Origin: Phorcus lineatus
Lineage: Eukaryota; Mollusca; Gastropoda; Trochida; Trochidae
DNA: 64,000 nt
Assembly (NCBI GenBank): GCA_921293015.1
Contig: OV121098.1
Coordinates: 10,081,016-10,145,015 of the forward strand
Direction: 5' to 3'
The notes beneath the pieces were generated by a model that saw only the letters and a program-made list of their open reading frames with translations, was not told the origin of the DNA and made no database searches. Positions 57,401-64,000 of the stretch are shown in pieces. The position numbers were made by a program, and so were the translations under genes. How positions within the stretch are numbered: the first letter of the stretch is position 1; each line of letters starts with the position of its first letter.

Positions 57401-60400
57401 AAAACTTCTCTTATTCTTTGAAATATGTTTAGTCTTGAAACAATTGTCATTTATTTACTAATATTTACCCGATAGCAATAGCTAAATCAATTCACTGCCA
57501 GGCAACAAAATGCACATAAAAAACTTTTTTTTTTACATTCTGTCAAATCCAAACCCATTTTAAGTTGCTGTGGACAGTTATTAGATATTCATTATCTCAA
57601 AAGTATTTCTAATAATTATTTGAATTGAGGAAAACATACGTAGACAGGGCTAAATGTTCTAATTTCCTATTTTTTGGAATTTTGGACTTTTCTAAAAAAA
57701 AGAAATAAATTTTATCAATATGACAGTTTCTATGTCAATTAAAAAGCAAAGATCAACAATATGGGTTTTTCTTATTAGTACATTATGTTTAAGAAATAAA
57801 GTTCGCTCTACCCCAATGTGTTTTGTAATAAAGTATAGTTTTGCCCTGAACTATTATAGTTAAAGCACGAGGACTTTATTTCTTTCTTAAGATGCTAAAA
57901 GATCTATACAGGGACCACTCTGATTTTAATAATCTCGAAATAAAATATAGTATTTATATCGCTCACATTGATAATCCATGAACAGGGCTAACTGTTGGCT
58001 ATTCCAAGTATGGAGCCCAACCCCTAGTTTAAAATAACATTTAGTTTGTTAAAGCTTTGATTACTGCCGTTTTGCACTTTAACTTTTTCATTTATTCAAT
58101 TCAAAATTATATTTACTTCTTATTTTTTTCTTTAAAAAGTTAAACAAATTAAAGCCTCTTGCTTTTTAAAAAACTTCACTTTTACCAACTCGTTTCATGC
58201 GATTATGCAGTGCGGGGACGTGAACCAACGTAACAGTCCCACGGGAAACCGTGACCTGACGTGAAACAACCTGGTCACTCGACAGTTGACAAGCATTTAC
58301 TTTCCATTCTTCTTTTCGGTAGATAGAACTAGATTATTCGAAACTAGTCTCCATTAAAAGAAACATTTTCGGCAAAATTGCCAATACGATAGAGATTGAT
58401 AGGGACAAGCCATATTGATCGAAAGAAACGAGATGAAAGGTTACCATGGACGCGTGATCATGAGGGGGCAGCGGGGAAGAGCGGATATAACGTCATTCAA
58501 TTGTTACGTCATGAAAAAAACTATACCTTTATTGTCTGATAAAGTACTTATTTTCGATTGGTCTATCAACTAGGCATCTTAGAAGGTAAAACAATAGAAA
58601 GGGATTTAAGAATTGATGGAATAAAATATTTTTTAAATTCTAAATAAGAATATAGGCACAAGGTTAATTAGTCATTCTATATTGTGAAATATTAGTAAAC
58701 TCAGACATCAAATTGAAAACACTTCATTGGATCTTAAGGAAATTATTTGCTTCATATTGTGGCAAGAAACATTTATACTAAAATTTATCATCCAAAACTG
58801 TGTTCCTAGGAGATATCGTTTGACAGTAGATTTTTAACAATGCCCTGTTACAAGTTAAGTTTATGATATCACAATTGTTTTTCATCATCAATGCTATGAC
58901 GTCATAAACATGACGACGTCACAATGCTATGACATCACCGCACTGAGAGTCTTGGTGTAGTGCAGGGTTCAGAAATATACAATTTCGAAATGAAAACTGA
59001 TTTGGATGATAAATAGAATCCCACCCTTTGTCTTCTGATATCAAATAGATAAACACTCGTTGATACAAGTAAAAATATCCTCGGCAAGCCTAAGATATTT
59101 GTAAATTTTATCAACTCGCATTGATATATATAGAGATTATTACCCGAGGAAGTGTGTCATATGATTTTTACGAAACGAGTGTGAATTTTTGTATTACCCG
59201 AGCGATAGCGAGGGTTATACACTAATTCGCACGAGTTTCGTAAAAGTCATATGAAACACTTCCGAGGGTAATAATTTCTTTATTACCGATTCTATTCCAT
59301 TTAAAACGCATTGAAATATTCAGAAAACGGTTTCCTTCTTTTGCGACGGCCCGCAACAGTGACGTCATGAACAATGGTTTTATGACGTCACAGACGACAA
59401 AATACGCCCACTCGCGCTGAAACAATCGTTGCCAGGCAAAAGTGATATGTGCACATGTGCTCATATTGAAAATATGTCGCCGCTTATGATAAACCATATG
59501 GGTAATAATTGATATTAGAAGACACTTGGGTGAGATTCTCTATAAATGTTTATATAGAATGCAAGCTAACATTTCTAATAAGACTTATTTTTAATTTCAA
59601 AGTATCAAAGGCAGTATTCCTAGAAACATTAACATGAACAGGAACATTTAAAATGTAGAATTAGATATTTTTTTGAGATCCAAAAGTGGTCAGTCGTGCA
59701 ATATTTCCAAAGAAATATTACTTTCAAATCTGTATGATGTATGTAATACCTTTGAAAAATGTATGATGAAATAGGCATAGTTATGTTTAATAATTGTTTT
59801 ATATAATAGCTCATTCATATAGTACTAGTATCTGGTGACATTTAAAAAAAAATTAATCCAGTTTCAGTCAACATATTTTATTTCTTACAACATCCTAGTT
59901 TCCCCTTTAAGAAGACACAGGCCGTGGGTATTAGAATTCCAATTATCTGTTTTTGTGTTTGATAAAGCACATAATATAGAATAACGGTTCATAATCCACT
60001 TTAAAAAAAAAAAATTATTCAGAAAACTATTCACTACTGTAAATTCGCAAAATATATTAAAACAAGCATGGTTTGAAATTGATAGCTAGGTTGAATGTTT
60101 TTAAACTGCAGTAGTTAATGACCATATGCTTACGCCTTAGTTTAATTCTAATCATGACATAAAAGGTCAAATGTATATTTATGAATGCGAAAAAGTGAAT
60201 ATCGGAAACAGTTTTAGTTACCTACCATAGGTTTTGTTCTTTTTTTCAATTCACAAGTAAATCCGGGAGAAAATTAGAAAATCTATCCTTGACTGTCATC
60301 GCTTCGAATTTTCCCGTTTTAACGTCCGTTTGCACTGAGTGACACAGTCCTATCTTAAGATGACACACGTTACAATGTTAACCATGGTATTAAGACAGTA

Positions 60401-63400
60401 TTGAACAAAACTCGAACACTTCCGTGTTTGAATTACATATCATAGCATATGCAGCGGATATCAAACAAGGAAGTCAATCAAACTTTGTTGTTTGCAATGA
60501 TACGCCTCGCGGGATGAATAAACAACGTTCTGTGATTGGTCAGAAAATGTATTCGATCGACAGGTGCTGATAGGTTAATTACATAAAACCTTTCAGAGCA
60601 AGCTCATCTCAAGATAAAATCTAAGTTACAATAAATATGCTAACAGCTAAATGCTAACCAATTGCGAAATAAATGATTTTTAGATATCAAACAAATGTAA
60701 AATGTTTGGCTTAAAATGGTAATCTATTGAAAGGTGATGATTATAAGGAGTTCACACTAAAATGGCTGACAAAATCAGTTTTTGTTTGATACTTGTTACT
60801 TTCTTCTAAGACTGCATTAAATCTTGTTGAGTACTAAGGTGCTCCTGCATATTTTAGTTACATTACAGCGGAAACAAGACACCAGCTATTGAAATTTAAA
60901 TCACATAAGTCCCCCTACATCAGAATGTCAATCATGCAAAACAATCAATAAGAGCAATGTTATGAAGTTGATAACAACTGTTACTTTCAGTTCAAATATT
61001 AGTTTGTGAAAAGGATATACAAAACCTACATCTCTTATTGCCAATGCAATTTTGGCCCCTGTGATAGTTTCTTGCCGGGCAATCAATGTAGAAATGGCTG
61101 TTGCATACATTCTCACTGCATCATAAACTAAACCAAATTCAGCTCCAACCTGAAAAAAAAAATTGTTTCAAGTTACAAATTCTTCTCGCAGATTTTTGGG
61201 ATTTCATAACAACCTTATCTGCAACTGAATAAAAGACTTGAGCCATTGGCTCTGTAGCTCGTTAGGCTACATATAATATACTTCGCAAGGGACAAGGTCA
61301 AACAATGGTAACATCCAAATCCAGCCCTTTTCAGCCTAGAGAAGTGCACGAACTTAAGATTTTTAATTTTTAGATTTTGAATCTTATCTCCATGTCTGAA
61401 CTTACTTTGGCTTATTTTATACAAAATTGATAAATCAATTGATTAAAATATTATTTCATTCAAGATCATTTAGTGAATACAAACTGAAATTGATCATCCA
61501 TGGACTTGTCAAGAAATAAAATTGAAGATTCCTTACCTCATACATGGACTTGTCAAGAAATAAAATTGAAGATTCCTTACCTCATACATGACATACTTTG
61601 CTCTTCCCTTGTAGAGTGAGCGATCGCTGGACATGTGATAACCCATAACTCGCAGCCAATCAGGGGTGTTAAATCCAGCTACATCATACGACTGTGAATA
61701 TCCCTGAAGACCTCGGTAAGCAACTGTGCAAATTGGGGACTACAAAAAATGAAACCAGAGAAAATCAGGAATCCAGGAATAATATAACATAATATTTTTT
61801 TAAACGCAGTTAAGATGTTTTGTATTAACTCATTAACGCCTGGAACAGTTTACGGCCCAACACCTGGGCCTGTCGCCGCTGAAGCTGTTCGCTCTAGCGA
61901 GACTGATTAAGTCAAAGCACCGCTCTTTTAGCGAGGCCGGTATGAACGGAAACTGTCTAGCCATGAACCATAAAGTTTAGATAGTTTTATTGTTTCATGA
62001 AGATCTAACAGGAAATAGAGGGATTGAATACGGATAACTTACAGATTCATCACATGCGTTTATTCTTCAAATATTTTTTTCTTTATGCTGTTAATTAAGG
62101 GGTTTGTCCGTCTCCAATTAAAAGTATGTGCGTGGATCTTTATAAGTAACAAAATAATATATCACCTTGTGTCAATCTTCATATTAGAAAATGTCTTTTT
62201 CAATTTACAATTCGAGTGATTTAATGACGCCATATCGTTTACTCTTTTGCAAGTACCAACTATATTTTCTTTCATTATGATTTTCATTTGAAAATAGAAT
62301 TATGACATGTCTAAATACTATATGACGTTTCATATTCCAGCTATGTAAATGATAAATTAGCCATGTAGAGATTGAACGCAAGTAAGAGTAACGAACACAT
62401 TTATATAATCAAAATGTCTTTCACATGAAGAAGTGACCTATGTTGGACGAGGCCAGATTTTCATTTTTGAATAATCAATAGAATTTGTTGACGCGGTATC
62501 AACTCTAAATATGATATCACCACGAGCTTTGATGTTACAAAATGTGTCAATATTGTAAAAAAAAACGAAAGTTTACCGTCTTTTGTTTGAGCTCAAACGA
62601 ATAGATGTAGCATATTAGCAAACTTAATAATCTTTATATAGAACTCTGATAATGATTGCATGCACAAAGAATTGCGGCGTGTATACAGGTTCTATTCTAC
62701 AGGATTGTTATTTCAAGGTATCAAAGCTGCCCAAATATAGCGTTAATATGAACAGATTGAACGAATATTCAAAAGATTATCAACACCGTAGGTACTACTT
62801 CTTGTACTGTGTATTTATCAAAAGAGACTCACTTTATTTAGACTTATTTATTGAATCCAATACGCAAGATCTTGCAGATTAGTGACTTGAATGACCTGGC
62901 GCTCTGATAAATAATAAATGCAAAAGAAATGCACGAATTACAGATGTGTATATATTTATTTCATAAAAGACATGGGCGTAGCTCAATGAAGCATATTGTC
63001 TAATGATAAAAAACGTACCTGATTATTCTGTTTATCTGCTTATTCCTTTCATAGCCATGTCAATAATAAAACTTCCTCTCTAGATATTTGATTTCAATGC
63101 CTTTTACAGATAAACTATATATCTCAGAGTGTTAGAAAAGTGATAAATCAATCTTCACAAGACTACAATCATAACATCATTTATAAAACTATCTAATATC
63201 AAATAAATAAATCAAAAGTTTTGCCTCAGTATAAGCTATGTAAAATCTGTTTTATAAACGTAATGTGTTCATCTACCAAACGTGTTATATTTTCTAGTAA
63301 ATACTGGTAACTTCTATCAAAACACTTTAAATGATTCCTATCATGATGACTAAGGGAATCTTCTTAATTAAGATACGTTAATCTTCGTGGATTGATACTA

Positions 63401-63833
63401 AAATGATTGCACAAATTGGGTTTATTGTAATACTATATGACGGATGCACATACGCGGCTCTCGCTGAATAAGAGGTGCTTTCAATTAACGCACATAAGCG
63501 TCTCTCGCTGTGAGAAACTGCTAATTAACGGACGCTTATATGCGGCTCTCGCTGTGAGGATCTCATTATTTTGACGCATATACGCGGCTCTCGGCGTTAA
63601 TGAGTTAAGGGTTCATTTATTGTTATTGTGAAAAACATGCATCTAAGCCTTAAAACACGGTATGGGTTATCAAAATAATTAGATTAATTTCTAAGGAAAA
63701 ACTATGATAAAGAAATGAATAAATTGCTATACAAACTGTTTGACATTCTGCATGCTGGTTAAACCATGGAAAACTCCGCACAAAACTTCCAACCATGACC
63801 CACTGGTAACCATGGAGACAAGATAACCCAGCA
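27168..63833 (-). CDS. receptor guanylyl cyclase with EGF-like modules, 5' incomplete
   Basis: Exons on the minus strand, 5' to 3': 63733-63833 (tentative), 61581-61739, 61030-61149, 56953-57075, 56422-56579, 51349-51555, 50630-50764, 48187-48357, 46877-47024, 43081-43230, 42791-42971, 40744-40810, 40270-40359, 39693-39825, 38985-39086, 38581-38700, 33288-33469, 29592-29731, 28491-28643, 27984-28085, 27550-27641, 27168-27257. Phases agree at every junction. The 21 firm exons sum to 2823 nt, i.e. 940 residues plus a stop. Domain order: periplasmic-binding-like ligand domain, three EGF-like modules, transmembrane helix, kinase-homology domain, dimerisation helix, class III cyclase. The family converts GTP to cGMP at the plasma membrane in response to peptides or other ligands. 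The signal peptide and N-terminal half of the ligand domain lie beyond the window. Every intron is GT-AG except the one after 33288, which is GC-AG. Confidence 0.93.
28258..28490 (-). repeat. 28/36 bp minisatellite copied from a cyclase exon end plus 5' splice site
   Basis: On the gene strand each unit contains ATGCATTCTG|gtgagta, i.e. the last 10 nt of exon 28491-28643 and its donor, followed by an A/C-rich spacer with ATGGAC. There are seven extra units of alternating 28 and 36 bp. Most keep a consensus gtgagt; one is gtaagt and one has lost its donor (TTTCA|gtgagt context). Confidence 0.95.
28677..29028. repeat. ~98 bp tandem duplication, second copy split by a MITE
   Basis: The unit runs from CTATGTGACAAATCATC to AATATTCTGGATA. 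Copy 1 is intact. Copy 2 is interrupted after GATCTTAAAT at 28819 and resumes at 28996, so copy 1 acts as an empty-site reference. Confidence 0.9.
28820..28995. mobile_element. 176 bp MITE with 6 bp target-site duplication
   Basis: Terminal inverted repeats CAGGGATTGGGAAAG and CTTTCCCAATCCCTG are flanked by TTAAAT on both sides. The undisrupted tandem copy at 28735-28740 has a single TTAAAT. A related sequence (GGGATTGGGAAAGACTCC, with GGGCCATTTTTCG) is at 48493-48610. Confidence 0.9.
30640..31218 (-). pseudogene. DIRS tyrosine recombinase, frameshifted
   Basis: The box with the first catalytic Arg reads [19 protein letters not shown]. After a frame break at the A-rich stretch near 31020, the text resumes. 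It gives [12 protein letters not shown] (the HxxR motif) and [11 protein letters not shown] with the candidate nucleophile Tyr. All catalytic motifs of the family are readable, but not in one frame. Confidence 0.82.
31215..31950 (-). pseudogene. DIRS RNase H domain, frameshifted
   Basis: The main frame (31811-31215) contains [10 protein letters not shown], then [18 protein letters not shown], then [21 protein letters not shown] and [20 protein letters not shown], the standard order in DIRS/Pao-type RNase H. The catalytic TDA motif (YTDAGVHIG) appears in another frame, so at least one frameshift separates them. The end of the reverse transcriptase is only partly present upstream. Confidence 0.85.
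32144..32974 (-). pseudogene. DIRS gag-like region, broken
   Basis: The frame from 32974 has a short helical start ([20 protein letters not shown]). The frame 32500-32144 has [20 protein letters not shown] and similar helical text. Both precede the RNase H in element order. Assignment is by position and composition. Confidence 0.5.
33516..33661. repeat. 146 bp palindromic MITE
   Basis: The outer arms GTCCACGAGTTTGATATGG and CCATATCAAACTCGTGGAC are reverse complements. The interior contains further inverted copies of ATATCAAACTCG and GACACATGATATATC. It lies about 47 nt upstream of the 3' splice site of the dimerisation exon. Confidence 0.9.
34122..34590. repeat. 78 bp minisatellite, six units
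   Basis: Each unit starts TGACCCTGACTAATATGTG and ends TGTTGGACAACC. Units differ by a few substitutions. It lies in the receptor cyclase intron between 38581 and 33469, away from either splice site. Confidence 0.95.
34591..37037. other. receptor cyclase intron, no gene recognised
   Basis: AT-rich. One ~100 bp sequence at about 34845-34950 (CCCGGACATTTTCGATAACAG, then CCAACCAAAATCAACCATGG) recurs at about 38297-38396, indicating a dispersed repeat. Confidence 0.5.
37038..37393 (+). repeat. dispersed repeat family A, copy 2
   Basis: Same order of landmarks as at 5758-6113: GACAGTAGATTTTGAACAA, the GCAATGAGAGTCT block, then a foldback pair of ATATATCAACACG and CGTGTTGATATAT, ending TTGGGTGAGATTCTCTAT. 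Confidence 0.85.
38581..47024 (-). CDS. receptor cyclase: juxtamembrane and kinase-homology (pseudokinase) exons
   Basis: Eight exons from 47024 down to 38581. They begin with [10 protein letters not shown], and the N-lobe has GNVVEWRH where active kinases have a VAIK lysine. [19 protein letters not shown] and TEFVPKGSLKDLL are typical of this family. The catalytic loop is [14 protein letters not shown], with no HRD aspartate, and the DFG motif reads [19 protein letters not shown] and the C-lobe ending [16 protein letters not shown] are well kept. As in other receptor cyclases this should be a regulatory pseudokinase. Confidence 0.92.
39102..39478 (+). mobile_element. dispersed repeat family B, copy 1, beside a 3' splice site
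   Basis: It begins AGAGATTATTACCCGAGG and ends CATATGGGTAACAATA. The first ~150 nt fold back: CATATGACTTTTACGAAAC pairs with GTTTTGTAAAAGTCATATG. It contains TGACGTCA twice. Its left end lies about 15 nt from the acceptor of cyclase exon 38985-39086, so the branch point of that intron must lie inside the element. Confidence 0.85.
41165..41478. mobile_element. 314 bp MITE with ~108 bp inverted repeats and 10 bp target duplication
   Basis: The arms start CAGTCTGATTAAAATCGACC and end GGTCGATTTTAATCAGACTG (one base differs inside). They stay complementary through TATTCTCTCCAC/GTGGAGAGGATA. The element is flanked by CACTTACTTA at 41155-41164 and 41479-41488. A 9-10 bp target duplication suggests a Mutator-like origin. 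It is in the cyclase intron 40811-42790. Confidence 0.92.
43258..43796. mobile_element. AT-rich MITE with short imperfect terminal repeats
   Basis: The left end TATAAGGATGGGTATCGGT mirrors the right end ACCGAGACACCCCTTATA. The interior is full of ATCGCAATATATTGCGAT and CACGATACGTATC palindromes. It lies in the cyclase intron between 46877 and 43230. Confidence 0.6.
43905..44383. mobile_element. 479 bp MITE with 7 bp target duplication
   Basis: Ends CTATGCTTGATT and AATCAAGCATAG are reverse complements and are flanked on both sides by CCTTTGG (43898-43904 and 44384-44390). The interior is more GC-rich (CGCCGGCAATGACG, CCCGGCGTATAATGG). No coding region. Confidence 0.8.
44390..46071. repeat. 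scattered copies of a dispersed monomer repeat in a cyclase intron
   Basis: Recurrent pieces are AGCCATTAGCTCTGTGGCTC (44545), GGGCCTTTCAGGCCAGATTA (44515), CATGCCATAAGCCAATCAGAC (45570) and CATCAGCTTAGGGGTC (45330). The same vocabulary recurs near 47130, 47640-47830, 48620-48720, 53560-54187 and 61240. No gene recognised. Confidence 0.6.
46072..46897 (-). repeat. 118 bp minisatellite copied from a cyclase exon end plus 5' splice site
   Basis: Seven units lie downstream of the genuine exon 46877-47024. Each contains about 68 nt of the exon's 3' end (gene strand AGCTAGTAGCCACAATGAGA to CATGTAGAG), its donor G|gtattatactg and about 50 nt of intron. Decoy exon ends fall at 46759, 46641, 46523, 46405, 46287 and so on, exactly 118 bp apart. 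In the unit nearest the exon the upstream sequence reads ttaatttacag|CTAGTAG, an acceptor-like site. Confidence 0.95.
48187..51555 (-). CDS. receptor cyclase: EGF-like modules and transmembrane helix
   Basis: Exons 51349-51555, 50630-50764 and 48187-48357. After a linker containing FYCSKGCGG come three EGF-type cysteine patterns: [12 protein letters not shown], then CSCSNGRC...[13 protein letters not shown], then [10 protein letters not shown]...[13 protein letters not shown] hydrophobic helix follows directly ([19 protein letters not shown], then [11 protein letters not shown]), the basic end marking the cytosolic side. EGF modules are not part of the standard receptor-cyclase architecture I know from vertebrates, insects or nematodes. 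Confidence 0.9.
49692..50215. mobile_element. 524 bp MITE with internally palindromic ends
   Basis: The left end CAATCTAGTTAAAACTAG and right end CTAGTTTTAACTAGATTG are inverted copies. A second inverted pair lies inside (CTAGAGAATTAC and GTAATTCTCTAG). A target duplication could not be defined. Lies in the cyclase intron 48358-50629. Confidence 0.8.
52384..54561 (+). pseudogene. piggyBac-type transposase relic, interrupted
   Basis: The N-terminal part (52384-52812) is acidic, with [18 protein letters not shown] frameshift at the T-run near 52800 moves the text to [20 protein letters not shown]. After a deletion of the middle, 52940-53290 reads [33 protein letters not shown] and [13 protein letters not shown], the DDE_Tnp_1_7 core with one catalytic Asp (MDNFY). 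Stops follow. The C-terminal cysteine region resumes at 54220-54500 (RICVVCPKA, then [14 protein letters not shown]) beyond a 0.7 kb inserted repeat. It is in a cyclase intron, opposite strand, clearly inactive. Confidence 0.87.
53495..54187 (+). repeat. ~145 bp tandem-monomer repeat inserted in the piggyBac relic
   Basis: Units begin near 53569, 53712, 53857 and 54003 with GGGTCACAAAATCTACAATT. They contain CCAAGGAGTCTACACAC and TTTTGACCCCTGTGACC. The array ends with GATGGACGGACGGACGCCGG and CATGCCGTAAGCCCATCGGG. Single monomers of this family occur in other cyclase introns. It splits the transposase between its core and its C-terminal cysteine region. Confidence 0.88.
54757..55640 (+). repeat. 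diverged ~195 bp tandem repeat
   Basis: Landmarks recur in order: TATCTCCCAAACTATT (about 54949), TATCTCCCGAACTATT (55149), CACATCTTTTGAACC (55340), with TCACCTNTNTCAAG, AAAGATGCGGCGAG and GTCGC(G/A)AATA between them. Old, strongly diverged. No gene recognised. Confidence 0.7.
56422..61739 (-). CDS. receptor cyclase: ligand-binding-domain exons
   Basis: Four exons (61581-61739, 61030-61149, 56953-57075, 56422-56579) encode the second half of an ANF-receptor-type extracellular domain. Recognisable family signatures are [16 protein letters not shown] (the YDAV helix) and [19 protein letters not shown], the G.(S/T)G...D..G(N/D)R turn found in natriuretic-peptide and invertebrate receptor cyclases. 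The first exon's donor has been duplicated (44 bp repeat at 61494-61581). Confidence 0.88.
57076..58780. other. receptor cyclase intron, no gene recognised
   Basis: AT-rich sequence between the exon starting at 57075 and the family A copy. Nothing recognised on either strand. Confidence 0.5.
58781..59545 (+). repeat. dispersed repeat family A, copy 3, split by family B
   Basis: The left part 58781-59126 matches the other two copies up to the foldback arm. The last ~35 nt (AGAAGACACTTGGGTGAGATTCTCTATA) resume at about 59517. The gap is filled by the family B element. Confidence 0.85.
59127..59510 (+). mobile_element. dispersed repeat family B, copy 2, nested in family A
   Basis: It matches 39102-39478 along its whole length: AGAGATTATTACCCGAGG at the left, the CATATGA(T/C)TTTTACGAAAC hairpin, two TGACGTCA sites and CATATGGGTAATAATT at the right. 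TTGATAT occurs on both sides and may be the target duplication. Confidence 0.85.
59546..61029. other. receptor cyclase intron, no gene recognised
   Basis: AT-rich and without recognisable coding or repeat content. Confidence 0.5.
61494..61581 (-). repeat. 44 bp duplication containing a 5' splice site
   Basis: The sequence around the donor of exon 61581-61739 (gene strand CATGTATGAG|gtaaggaatc) is repeated once, 44 bp into the intron. This gives two near-identical donors, ending exon sequence at 61581 and 61537. Use of the second would add 44 nt and shift the frame. Confidence 0.92.
61829..63604. mobile_element. 1.78 kb non-autonomous element with TTAA target sites
   Basis: The 12 bp inverted ends CTCATTAACGCC and GGCGTTAATGAG are flanked on both sides by TTAA (61825-61828 and 63605-63608), the target duplication typical of piggyBac-type transposition. 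The right subterminal region carries four repeats of GCGGCTCTCGCTG type (63453-63592). The left has related GCTCTAGCGAGAC and TTTTAGCGAGGC. The longest open frame inside (62652-62882) is not recognised. Confidence 0.85.
63733..63833 (-). CDS. tentative upstream exon of the receptor cyclase
   Basis: It has a strong acceptor (gtattttccag) at 63834 and a weak donor (TTT|gtatag). The frame, entered in phase 1, reads [14 protein letters not shown] and exits in phase 0, as the next exon requires. No diagnostic motif is present, so only the splice logic supports it. Confidence 0.4.
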
Positions 63834-64000
63834 CTGGAAAATACAATTATAAAAAGAACTCAAAGCTCAACTCTGACACTTAAATTAAACAATTGCATCA
63901 TTTCCAAATTACATCAGCAATCAAGGAATGTTTTTAGTAACAACAGTGCTGTGAGAGAACAACATCCCAAGGAGGCAATAACCCAAATAACTGAAGCTTC

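Overview
This is animal nuclear DNA: AT-rich, with long introns, consensus GT-AG splice sites, many short dispersed transposons and many minisatellites. The organism is most likely a lophotrochozoan, probably a mollusc. The clues are an ACTC-rich foldback repeat, a dispersed ~145 bp tandem-monomer repeat, the style of the ankyrin repeats, and DIRS, Merlin and piggyBac relics. The species cannot be fixed from sequence alone. No operon, CRISPR array, rRNA or functional tRNA gene was seen.

Layout. 1-5.4 kb is repeat-rich DNA with a ~1.3 kb duplication and a tRNA-derived SINE. 5.4-11 kb (+ strand) holds a compact gene that I reconstruct from five phase-1 coding exons. It encodes a 111-residue single-pass membrane protein of unknown function. 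11-12 kb is a LINE 3' fragment. 12.7-15.9 kb is a Merlin DNA transposon with an uninterrupted two-exon DDE transposase. 16.4-19.2 kb is a long foldback element followed by 24 bp and 51 bp minisatellites. 20.4-23.2 kb (- strand) holds an ankyrin-repeat exon and, upstream of it, a signal-peptide, cysteine-containing exon of matching splice phase.

27.2-63.8 kb is one large minus-strand gene whose 5' end lies beyond the window. It is a receptor guanylyl cyclase with ligand-binding-fold exons, three EGF-like modules, one transmembrane helix, a kinase-homology pseudokinase, a dimerisation helix and a cyclase domain. I place 21 exons with unbroken phase, plus one tentative upstream exon. Two features are unusual: the EGF modules outside the membrane, and cyclase-site changes (the purine-specifying Glu is Gln, the transition-state Arg is Lys). 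Its introns hold a broken DIRS retrotransposon, a broken piggyBac copy, and several MITEs, some with readable target-site duplications.

The most striking pattern is shared by two unrelated genes. Tandem arrays have grown out of exon/intron boundaries, so that the end of an exon and its 5' splice site are copied many times into the intron (63 bp array at 6.9-7.9 kb, 118 bp array at 46.1-46.9 kb, 28/36 bp array at 28.26-28.49 kb). A 44 bp donor duplication lies at 61.5 kb. The 63 bp array is a multiple of three and stop-free for seven copies, so each decoy donor would lengthen the protein by 21 residues in frame.
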